Shown here: piece by piece, positions 21,526 through 36,714 of the stretch
Layout of the letters: every line of letters begins with the position of its first letter
Numbering within the stretch: position 1 is the stretch's first letter
Origin: Diabrotica undecimpunctata
Lineage: Eukaryota; Arthropoda; Insecta; Coleoptera; Chrysomelidae
Length of the DNA stretch: 64,000 bases
Direction: 5' to 3'
NCBI RefSeq assembly: GCF_040954645.1
Contig: NC_092813.1
Span: 19,598,235 to 19,662,234, forward strand
Position numbers and translations under genes: made by a program
Notes under the pieces: model-generated
Database searches by the model: none
The model's input: only the letters and a program-made list of their open reading frames with translations
Told to the model about the DNA's origin: nothing

Positions 21526-21528
<3 letters not shown>
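21222..21528 (+). repeat. Inverted 3' tail of the Penelope-like element
   Basis: Reverse complement of about 16531-16832 (and of the matching part of copy 2). It is joined to the truncated copy so that the composite ends in an inverted repeat, and it carries a third hammerhead-like core. Confidence 0.9.
21418..21465 (+). ncRNA. Hammerhead-ribozyme-like motif, inverted PLE tail
   Basis: CTGATGA at 21426-21432, stem II 21434-21450, GAA at 21451-21453, AGCT at 21454-21457, predicted cut after 21458. Same sequence as the two minus-strand copies. Confidence 0.65.

Positions 21529-21588
<60 letters not shown>
21529..21588. repeat. (TA)n microsatellite
   Basis: TA repeats bordering the right end of the Penelope-like composite; with 16402-16489 it suggests insertion into one TA tract. 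Confidence 0.95.
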
Positions 21589-21594
<6 letters not shown>

Positions 21595-22714
21595 GATATA
21601 TTTATAAAATATATAAAAATAAAAATATAATACAAAATTTTGAACACCCAGTATTAACATTGGCAATTTTTTTTATGCTTAAATAAAAATAGAGTTTAGT
21701 ACACGCTGAAAAAGAATTTTTGTTTTTTCAGCATAAATATTAACCACAATATTAATTTTTGAAGTTGCATGTGTATTATGAAAAATTTTTCAAAAACTTT
21801 AAATATCTAAAAAACGGCTATTTTTTCCAGAATAGTATCCCAATACAAATCGATCCAGAATTTTACGTAGATTCTAAAAAAAATAACAAAAAGCACAGTT
21901 TTTATTTAAAATAAGAAACTTAATGGCGACTTCCGGTACAACCGGAAGTGCTAGAAGAATGCAAATATTTAAAAAATGAAGAATGTTTTGCGTAACGCAT
22001 TATTCCAAGTTTGCAGAAACCAGTGACGACCAGAACATTGAAATTTTTTAACCAACATGTTGCGTGAATGACCCTGTATATTTTATACTCAATGTTTATC
22101 AATTTACATTATGATATTCAATTATTATAAAACATAATACAAAGTTATTTTATTAAAAAAATCCCTAATGTCGTATTATCAAATTAAGAAAACCGTACAT
22201 TTATAATTTGAGAACCACTGACTACCTGAGGCAAATCTGAACAGACACTTTTATTACTTATGCGACAGGCTAAAACGATCCTACTATATACGGATATGGT
22301 TTACTAATTACATTAAAAGGTGGCTGTGACAGATTTTCTCGATTATCTTGCTTCTGGAACATCTGCTTTAATAATTGTTCCGCCACCATTCTCGAACTTC
22401 ATTTTCATTGATATCGTTTTCGATAGTTAAAATATCTTGATGGAAATGCTTTCCATGTTCATCACTAAAGTCTCTTGAATTTTGTAGGAGAAGACTCTTT
22501 AAGAACCAAGAAAAAGGATTTTAAGAGATATGTTACAACCCAAATTACTATAGGCTTTCAGTATATTAAAAATATAAGGACTAGGTTTTTGTACACACTT
22601 ATCACAAATGAAAGAATAGAAAAGAAAAAAAATGATCTTTAAGTGGATTAAAATTGTATATCTGACAGTAGGGATAAAATGCACACCCATGAACATAGTG
22701 TAAACAAGTACATA
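21589..22714. other. AT-rich region with a decayed coding remnant
   Basis: Mostly AT-rich without an open frame. On the minus strand about 22500-22350 reads RDFSDEHGKHFHQDILTIE, resembling a motif that recurs in uncharacterised insect proteins, but it soon meets stops. ACCCTGTATATT near 22070 looks like a lone mariner-type end. Confidence 0.35.
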
Positions 22715-23224
22715 CAGTCTGTCTCAAACCCTTCTTTTAGTGCGTCACTAATTTTGACGTCATGCATGACATTTGAGTTAAATTTGACAGTTGCAGGATC
22801 GTAATCTCTCTTTTTCTAATTGAAAATAATTTAATAATTTTAATATGAGTCTTTGTTCTTTCTCGATATATATCGGCATATTTAAAATATTTTTATGACA
22901 ATAAATACAAAATTAAATTTTCACTGTAAAATGTCTGATAATACTAACCTGGAATAACAATTATCATTGTGAAACTACTGTCACGATCGAGACAATCTGT
23001 GTCAAATTATATTTATGCGCATCATTGATTGGATATCTATTTAGCGTATTCTAAACTCCAACTAATTATACATCCGTAAAGAGAATTAGCTTTACGATAA
23101 ATAATTTTCTAAGTTCTATGTATAATAATCACAGACTCATGTTTTTTTCTGTCACCTCTAGCTTAATGTGTTATAGAGAGGTCGATCAACTATGACGCAC
23201 TGAAAGAAGGGTTTGGGACGAACT
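22715..23224. mobile_element. Mariner-type MITE, 510 bp
   Basis: Inverted ends of about 32 bp: CAGTCTGTCTCAAACCCTTC at 22715 and the complement of GAAGGGTTTGGGACGAACT at the right end. It is flanked by TA on both sides (22713-22714 and 23225-23226). No coding capacity. Confidence 0.75.
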
Positions 23225-23226
23225 AT

Positions 23227-23930
23227 ACATGTTTAAAGTCGCTGTACAGCGGGGGCTGCCTAGGAATCTCCGGGTCACGTCTGGAACCGGCGCTGGACGT
23301 GACAACACGTGGTATCTCTGTGATAAGGTGTTAAAGAAGTGATAAAACTAACAATTATGTTATTACTATTATTACTTGTGACCTGTTAACTTAAAAAAAT
23401 ATTTTTAGGACCACAGATAGAACCAAATCTGCCAGTTATTATTTGTTCAAATTATTAAATAAGCTAATTGTAACCTCATTTCCTGATAAAAGGAAACATA
23501 AGGATGAAATATTGAAATGAATTGAATCTCTAAGGCGCCTAAATATTTAAATTTTATATTTACCCTTATCATAATTGATTAACGGTGCATTAACAGATTT
23601 GAAAGGTCTGATTGGCAAAAGTTATTTTCATTGTGCTGATGCGAAAATATAATTCGAATTCATTTCAGACTTTTTACTTGAAATGTGCATTTTAATGAAT
23701 TTTATTTTCGAGATCGATATTGACATCGAAATTGTATAAAATTGGGAACACTTTGAAGTTTAATAGGAATAAAACTATCTATTTATTAAATAGAACATTT
23801 AGAAATAGCAATAGTGTAGAATATATCGATAAATAACAATGTAGTATTCTTATGGGTCAAAAAAATAAATATGCACATGATAGTAAATCTAGATTGTCTA
23901 TAATATTAGTGATATTAGTTATAGTTTAGT
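23227..23930. other. No feature recognised
   Basis: AT-rich sequence after a GC-richer patch near 23240-23320. No open frame or repeat found. Confidence 0.4.
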
Positions 23931-24505
23931 GATTGTGGTTGAGTTTACCGAAAGTAAAAGCTCATTATAGCCGCAAATGTCAAACATGGAACAAAAAATT
24001 TCGGTATAGCAGTGCTGGCATGTTTTTTAATGTAGATGCTGTATGCTTCAAATATAAAAAGATAAAGCTTTAGAAAAGTACATTTTGTTTATATTATGTT
24101 ATGAATTCTGCAATTTTTGATTTATATAAAACAACAATGAGTAAATATCTGTTTTTTTTGGAGATTAATTGCAGTTAATTATTAGAAATTTTCTTAGCAA
24201 TTACCTTTTGATAGATTAGGGGATAGATTTGGCAATCGTCAAATCAGCAGTTGCCAGATTACAACAGATGTTTGCAATTAATATCGAAAGAGACAAATAT
24301 TTACTCGTTATTGCTTCATATAAATTAAAAATTACAGAATTCATAAAATAGTATAATCAAAATGTACTTTTTAAAAGCTTTATCTCTTTATATTTGAAGT
24401 ATACAACATATGCATTATACAAATATGCCAACACTGCCAAACCGAAATATGTTTGACGTTTGCTGCTATATTCAGCTTGTACTTTCGGTAAACTCAACCG
24501 TGATT
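23931..24505. mobile_element. Fold-back element, about 575 bp
   Basis: Two long inverted arms (about 23931-24165 and 24270-24504) surround a centre of about 100 bp. Shared landmarks are GGTTGAGTTTACCGAAAGTA on the left and its complement TACTTTCGGTAAACTCAACC on the right. The arms have diverged by several per cent. No coding capacity. Confidence 0.75.
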
Positions 24506-24784
24506 GTTATTTATACAGACTACAGAGTAGTCTGTACATAAAGTTCAAATTAGAGCAGGCCTTGGTCCTATTAGTACTGTATAACATATATAGTAAGCGG
24601 AAACGCCACTCTAGTAGAAAGACACACCGGTACCTAATTGCTAGACTTATTTGATGTACTGGGCTAATCCGGCAGTTCTCACGTGTGACTGTCAGCCGTC
24701 GGACTTTTACATATTTCTGCTGAGACTGAGAAGCACATGAGAATCGAAGCTATTCAAAATTGTTTTTTCAAACAATTTTTGAAG

Positions 24785-24905
24785 TTATACTTGTATACGC
24801 ACGGTCGGCGTTGGAAATTTGCATGAGAGTGAATCTGTGAAACCATTACATATGTAAGATAATGAGTAAGAGAGAGACAGAAGATATATTTTCTCTCTCT
24901 TCCTC
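24785..24905 (+). repeat. Dispersed repeat, copy 1
   Basis: GAAGTTATACTTGTATACGC, then CGGCGTTGGAAATTTG..., CATTACATATGTAA and GAGTAAGAGAGAGACAGAA. The same order is found in reverse complement near 42745-42860. The family is unknown to me. Confidence 0.6.
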
Positions 24906-24934
24906 TCTCGAGAATAAAAATGTTCCTTTTGTAT

Positions 24935-26220
<1,286 letters not shown>

Positions 26221-26222
26221 AT

Positions 26223-26240
26223 TTGGCGCCCACCGCGGGG
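26223..26240 (+). other. Primer-binding site of element B
   Basis: TGGCGCCCACCGCGGGGC two bases after the LTR end CA. Confidence 0.8.
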
Positions 26241-26361
26241 CTCTCTATTTAAAAGAATTAGTTTGGGAAGATAAGTGCTCTCATACAATTAAATTAATTT
26301 TCATTAGAAAGAAAAAATTATAGATTTTATTTTTAATTATATTTGAACAAGTAGTCTCAAA

Positions 26362-27954
26362 ATGTCTCAAGGAAAGAAAGGTACAAGAAGCAAAAAGAAT
26401 GAAGAAGATGTGGAAGTAGAAACACAACCTATACAAGAGGAGAGTTTAGTTCAAGTTCCACAAGATACTGCAGAAATGAATCCAGAAAGAGAGGAAAATG
26501 TCAATATGGCAGCTTTGATGTCATTAATGATGCAGATGAACAAGACAATGGAAGAGAATACGAAAAAAATGGAACAAAAAATGGAAGAGAATTCAAAAGA
26601 AGTCAAAGAAGACATAAAAAAAATAGAACAGAAAATGGAAGAGAATACGAAAAAAATGGAAGAGAACACGAAAAAAATGGAAGAGAATTATAGAAAATTA
26701 GAAAAGAAAATAGAAGATAATAATAATAAAATTGTAAAGCAAATAGAAAAACAAATGGATAAAAAACTTGAAACTGCAGAGAAAAAAGTAGCAAATGAAA
26801 TAAAAAATATACGGAATGACTACAAGAAAAGGATAGAAAATGAGAGGACAGAAGTAAAGAGGATTATTCAGGATACTAAGATAGATATAGAACAGAAAAT
26901 AGAGTTGCAGAAATGTAACTTAGAAGTAAAAATTAACGAAGACAGGAGAAACACAGAAGAAAAATTAGACGATATACAACAAAATATCCAAATAAATAGT
27001 AATCAAATAAGAAATGTGGAACAGAGAATAGATGATATTTCACAAATGAGAGACATAGGGAGACCTTACTTAAATTTAACAAATGAGACTGGGATTAAAT
27101 TCTCTGGTAATATAAAAAATTTGCATCCTAGAGTATACATAAATAGTTTAAAACATAAATTAAGATTTGTGAATAATATTAATGATATTAAAGATTATAT
27201 TAGAGTGACATTAAATGACAATGCAGCAACTTGGTTTGCTAGTATTGAAAATGATTTAGATAATTTTCAAACATTTGAAAATAAATTTTTAAATTATTAT
27301 TGGGGTGAATTAGAGCAAGCCAAATTTAGGGAAGTTCTATATTTTGGAAAGTATAATCACAATTTAAAATCAAATATGGTAGATTATGCATTGAAACTGA
27401 TAACAGTTGCAAAATATTTAGAACCACCACTTAGAGAGGAAGAAACTGTCTTAAATGTATCTAGACATTTTAATGCTGATGTTGTGCAAACAGTAACTGT
27501 ACAAAATATTCAAACAATAGATAGTTTTATTAATTTTATTCAAAGAATACAAAGAGGCAATATAACAAGTAATAATAAGAACAGAAAAAACAATAATAAC
27601 TTTTAATATAATAAAAATGAAAATCAACAATATAGACAATCATATAATAATTATAGATATGGTAATAATTTACAAAATTTTAATAATAATAACAGTAATT
27701 ATAATAGACAACATTTTAATAACAGTACTAATAATAATAGACAAGATTTTAAAAATAGAAGAAATACAGAGCCACCTAACTATAACAGACAGGTAAATTG
27801 TGTACGAAGGAATAGAAGCTGCGAAGACAGGGAACGAAATAGTACAAGGCAAGAAAATGTGAGTAGAAGTCACAGTAGGGAAAGACATAGGACATCAGAT
27901 CCAAGTGGTCAGATACAATCTGACAATTCTAATAATCAAAATTTTGTTCAGTAA
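26362..27954 (+). pseudogene. gag: Gag of element B, one in-frame stop
   Basis: ATG 26362 starts a Lys/Glu-rich protein. Residues about 50-230 form a long coiled coil with repeats of the type KKMEENTKKMEENTKK. A retrotransposon Gag core follows (about 235-400) with ATWFASIENDLDNF and FLNYYWGELEQAKFRE. A TAA at 27604-27606 interrupts the frame, which then continues in phase through an Asn/Arg-rich nucleic-acid-binding tail with SRSHSRERHR to the stop at 27952-27954. No complete zinc knuckle is visible in the gag frame. A slippery heptamer lies just before the terminal stop. The long coiled coil is unusual for gypsy-group Gag. Confidence 0.8.
27939..27945 (+). promoter_or_regulatory. Predicted -1 frameshift site A AAT TTT
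   Basis: A canonical X XXY YYZ heptamer in the gag phase, two codons before the gag stop at 27952. The pol frame is -1 relative to gag and is open across this point, so slippage here would fuse Gag to Pol. Confidence 0.65.
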
Positions 27955-30900
27955 ACTTTCTGAATTACAAGTTAGGCCATTGCTATTATGAAAAACCTTC
28001 TGAATTTATTTCTCTAGATGAAGATAAAATTATTGAATCTATTAATTTAATTTATATAAATGCTTTGGCCAAAAATAAAATGATTAAGATTATGATATAT
28101 ACTGGTTCAGAAAGTACTTTAGTCTCGGAGAATTTTATTTTTAATACATTAAAACTATCAGATATAATAAAGATTCCAAAAATTAAAATTGTTGGTGCAA
28201 ATAATAAGAAGTTGGGTGAAATTGATAAACTAGCCAATTTTAAAATTAATATTCTTAATAAAGAAATTAATATGCAAGGATTTATTGTCAAGGATTTATG
28301 TGTTGATATATTAATGGGAAATGATGAATTGGAAAAGAAGAAAGTAAAGATAGATTTTGAAGAAAAAATGGTAACTTTGGAAGGGCAAATAATTAAATTT
28401 ATGCAGAAAGATGCGGTGGAAGAAGGAATAAGAGTTGATAGGATATTATTAAAAGAAAATAATGATGTTTATGAAGAAGAAATGTATTTTGATGATAGGG
28501 AAATGTCCCAAAAGAATGTAAAGAATAATTATTGTAGTGAATATTTAAGAAATGGAAATTTTAAGCAGATGGATGCCTACGTGGTAGAGTGCGTAAAATT
28601 GGAAGCAAGGAATAATGAGTACATAATGAAGAATAATTTTATTTGCAAAGAAGAAGATGTGATAAAAGTTAATTGCCCTAGAGAATATAAATCAATAGTC
28701 GTTTCCATATTGCAGCAACACAAGGGACTTGTCAATAAAGAAAATAGAATTGCAAAAAATTATATCCATAGTATAAAAGTTAAAGAAGAAAAAGATTTTA
28801 AAACAAAATCATACCCAATACCATATAAATACAGAGAAGAAGTAAATAGAACAATTAATAATATGTTAGAAGATGGAATTATTGAGAAGGCAGATACACG
28901 TTTTATCAACCCAATAGTAGTAGTACGTAAAAGATCAGGTGAAATCAGGTTATGTTTGGATGCAAGGAATATTAACAAGATCACTGAAAAGCAATTTGAA
29001 GCACCAATGACTATAGATGGAATACTAGGAAGAATTACAGGAATGTCATTTTTCACTAAAATTGATTTACAGCATAGCTTTTGGTTAATACCTCTAGAAA
29101 GAAAAAGTAGACAGTATACAGGATTTCAGATAGATGGAGTAGTATATCAATTCAAAGTAGTACCATTTGGACTTCAATCATCTTGCAGTGCTCTATGTAG
29201 ATGTCTTCATGATATTTTGGATCAATATGAACATTTTGTAATTCACTACATTGATGAAATATTAATTTTTTCTAAAACGGCTGAAGATCATGAGAAACAC
29301 CTAAAAATTATAATAAATAGATTAGACAAAGTTGGACTAAAAACAAATCAAGAAAAATGTACATTTTTTCAAAAAGAAGTAATATATCTAGGTTATAAAC
29401 TTAACACTAAGGGAATCGAAATGGATCCAGAACGGATACAAGTCATTCAGGAATATAAAACACCACACAATTTAAGAACTTTAAGAGGATTTATTGGAAT
29501 AATTAATTATTATAAAAGGATGATACCAGATCTAAGTATAAAAGAAATTCCATTACTTGAACTACTGAGAAAAGGTGTAAAATGGAGATGGGATCAGAGA
29601 AGAGAACTAGCATTCCAAGAAATTAAAAACATTTTTCTGTCAAATTTAAAAATATACTATCCTGACTACACACAGCCATTCATATTAAGAACAGATGCAT
29701 CCATAGAGAGATTATCAGGGGTATTATTACAAATACATGATGGGGTCGAATACCCAATACAATTCATTTCAAGAATTACAAAGCCACATGAAAAGGGTTA
29801 CTCAGTTTCAGAATTAGAACTAGCAAGTATTATACACTGTGTCACAAAATTAAGATTTTATTTGTTGGGTAATGAATTTACAATAGAAACAGATCACCAA
29901 GCTTTAACATTTATATTAAATAACAAATATGGAAACAGTAGAATACATCGATGGAGTCTAATATTGAGTGAATACTCCTTTGAAATCAAATACATTTCTG
30001 GAAAATCCAATATAGTGGCAGATGCTTTATCAAGGTTAGAAAATACATCACAAAAAGGGCAGCGAACAATAAAAATTGGATTAAATCAATTAGTAGAAAG
30101 TACTGGATTATATTCTAAAGAAGAAATTATAAGAGATCAGATCAATTTGAGTGAAAAACAAAAAGTCCTTAAGAAAGATGGAGTTTATTATAAAATAATA
30201 AATGGCATAGAAGTATATGTAATAACTAGAACTTTAGCAAAGAAAATATTGAAAAATTTACATAACAATTACATGCATATTGGTTCAAGAAAGCTATGGA
30301 TGCTATTTAGGGACAATTATTTTGCAAAAAATGACATAAGTATAGCAAAAGAAATTACTACCCAATGCCAAATATGTCAAATAAACAAAGAAAAGAATTT
30401 CAAAAACCAGAACACATATAGATCTAATGTTGTATATGAAAAACTAAATACAGTGTCCATGGATTTTATCTCAAATTTAGTTCCAAGTCCAACAGGAAAA
30501 AAGCATATACTAGTGATAGTTGATCTATATACAAAATTTATTAAACTATATCCCTGCTCAAGAACAAATGTTAAAACATTGAAATTATATATTAATCAAT
30601 TTTTCGAAGTAATAGGACCATTTAGAAATTGCATAATAGATAATGCTACATATTTTAACAATCAAAAATTTCGAGCATTTTGTGAGAAAAGGGGAATCAA
30701 CATTCATTTTACAAGTATCAGACATCCTCAGGCAAATCCTGCAGAAAGATATATTAAAAAAGTTATAAAATATTTAAGAATAGTGTGCCAGAATCAACAT
30801 GAAACGTGGCAGCAACATATACCACAAGTAGAATATTTTTTAAATAATACACATAATTTAAATACAGAGGAAGTACCAGAATATTTAATGTTTGGCCATA

Positions 30901-31250
30901 TAGGAAACAGAAAATGGATTAGTGAATATAATCAGGATATGTTAGAACAAGTAATGCAGAAAGTAAATAACCGAATTAGGAGGAAAGCTGAAAAATATAT
31001 CAGAAGACAAAATCAAAAAATAAAAAAACCAATCACATTTCAAAAAGGAGACCAAGTGTTAATTCGTTCACTTAGAAAAAGTAATGTTAAAGAAAACCGT
31101 TGTAAAAAATTACAACCAATGTTTGAAGGTCCATACAGAATTGAAAATCAGAATGGACTAAATAGTTATGTCTTAATAGATACAGATAACAGACCTAGAG
31201 GAATTTTTCATATCAACGACATCTTTAAGTATTATGAAGAGATTGAATAA
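27951..31250 (+). pseudogene. pol: Pol of element B with altered catalytic residues
   Basis: Open frame in -1 phase to gag. A remnant Cys/His motif (KLGHCYYEKP) precedes the protease, whose active site reads IYTGSESTLV: the catalytic Asp of DTGS is Tyr (about 28098). Reverse transcriptase follows (RLCLDARNINKI, FFTKIDLQHSFW, VPFGLQSS); its catalytic box is YIDEILIF, with Glu for the second Asp of YIDD near 29250. RNase H begins at ILRTDASIERLSG. Integrase has HHCC residues (HNNYMHIGSRK, CQICQINK) and core acids in VSMDFISN, IIDNATYF and NPAERYI. The frame has no stop over about 3.2 kb, but the two substitutions should disable the protease and weaken or abolish RT, so recent copies need help in trans. 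Confidence 0.9.
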
Positions 31251-31795
31251 TGTTTTCTATACCTTTTAACACTAATATAAAAACACTAACAGTTCACTGA
31301 TATATCCATTTTATTCAATAGACTTGATTTGTTAAATAGATGGTAGATTTTATTGTTGTGAATCAATTTGACATCATATTTATTGTCTGATACATATGGA
31401 AATTATTTTGTACCCTAAAAATCATAATTTGGGGTTAGATACAAAATTGATTCTATAAATAAATGTCTTTCTAATATAATAAAGTATAAAACTTACCAAT
31501 TCATATGGATGAAAGCCTGTTGAATTGAAGGAATTCCTAGATTTTGTCTATAAATAAACTTAAAACAATATGGACACTTAGATTATCTTTATTCATTGTA
31601 ATTGTAAAATATAAACACAAAAACTTCCATTTGACATGACAGTTTGACATAGACTGCGAACAGGGATGTATCTAATAGAACACATTTTAAATAAAAAAAA
31701 ATTGAATTATTAATTTACTAAGGTATGTAGATAGAAAATTAATATTTAAAAAAATATTAAGTAAATTATTTATTTTAAATATTATTTTGGGGTAT
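31251..31795 (+). other. 3' noncoding region of element B
   Basis: AT-rich, no open frame. Its last part (about 31640-31795) is repeated in reverse complement at 63790-63920, next to the other element B LTR. Confidence 0.8.
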
Positions 31796-35088
<3,293 letters not shown>

Positions 35089-36714
35089 CCTCCTCTCCTA
35101 GAACGAAGCCTGTTGTGGAAGTTCGATTATTTGCCCTTCTTCTTCCTTCTTTGTAGAATTGTTTTTCTTCGTTTTCGCTAGTTTTCTTTTTAAATAGAAC
35201 AATAATTGTTATAATTATTCCAATGTACAATAGAGTTGTCCAAATACTGGGAATGTGATACACAGGCGTAGTTTGTAATATGGGTCTTAATTCATGATTT
35301 GGAATATCTTTAAGTTTTAATGAATTTAGCGTTATTTCCATTGGTGCTATTTTAAGAATGTCGAGATTTAATTGTGGTACGTTTATCATCATTGGTTGTC
35401 CTGATGTGACATCTTGAAAGGTTAACTCTTTATTCTGGAATATAATTTTACATGGTGTGTTCTCTACACCATTTTACATGGTGTGGAGATAAATTCCGTT
35501 TAGGATTTTTATTTGCGTCTCTTCTGCACATTTAATGAGTATTTTTTCTTCTTTAGAAAAGACAGCTAAATATTGGTTAATTTCCGGAATAATTTCGATA
35601 TGGTTTAATGGGATTTTCGCTTTTAAGTATTGGCAGTGTGTGGAGATGCCATGAAATAGAATTTCATCTTCACATGAGTGCTCGTGGTTGATTTGGAGAT
35701 AACCAGGACATTGAAAGATCTTACCATAAGTACAAATGTCATTTAGAGGAATTGTTATTTTTTCGTTTTTTAATAAATATCTTGAGTTTGGTAACATGAT
35801 AACAAATTCTGACTTACTTTTAGTTGGGATTGGTAATAATTTATAAAGGTCGAAATTAGATTCATAATTAATAGGAATTGAAAGAAAATATTGTATTTGG
35901 TTCTTTTCTATTTTACATGTTATTTGTAAAATAGCTTCGAAATCTAAAATGTTTTCATATTTTACTTCAAAGGGCAGTTGTGTTTTATAATGTGATGACA
36001 TTTTTTGAAGTTCATTATATAATTCACTAGACTTAATAATGCTAGGATGTAATGTTTTTAGTTTACAAAATGTAATAGAATTTTGGACATTTTCCATTGT
36101 ATTGAGTATTAGGTTGTATGTTATTATAATTTCGTTAAACATGTCTTTTAAATAGTTGACGTTTTCAAGATTTGTTTGGAAGTCTACTATATTTTTTATT
36201 GCCAAAATTTTTGATTTTAAATTAATTTCATTTTCTTGTATGTTTTGAATTGTTTCATTAAAATTATTGATAATTTCGTGACTTAGCGAATACTGGTTAT
36301 TGATTTGGCTTTGCAAGTTTGCTTCATTCGTCTTTAAGTGTTCTAGTATTGAGTTAATTTTTTCGCCATCTTCGGCATCTAAATTTCCTGTTACAGCTTT
36401 AATAATTGAACCGAACCCATTGATTATACCTCTTTTATTTCTTTGCAATTTTGTATGTATGTTTAGATTTTCAAATTGTTCCTCAATGTTATTTTTGACG
36501 TACTGTGCTAGATTAACATAATTTTTTGTTTCGTTATTAAAAAATTTACAATTAGAAAGATTATTTTTCAGGTGATCATATTGTATATTTAAGCTATCAT
36601 ATTCTTCTAAAAGCGGATTTAAATTGTAGTAATGGACAAATGTGTGGCTAGATTTTTGAAGTTTTGCAGGTCCCAATTTGATTGGTAGTATGCCTAGATT
36701 ATGGGTAACATCTT

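Larger units (their letters stand above)
16490..21528 (-). mobile_element. Penelope-like element composite
   Basis: Three parts: a near full-length minus-strand copy (about 16495-19412), a second copy truncated at its 5' side (19413-21221), and an inverted 3' end (21222-21528). The junction sequence AACCAGAAGTATTTGCTG occurs at about 16499 and 19417, giving a monomer of 2918 bp. Tandem copies with terminal repeats and an inverted tail are typical of Penelope-like elements. (TA)n lies at both sides. Confidence 0.9.
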
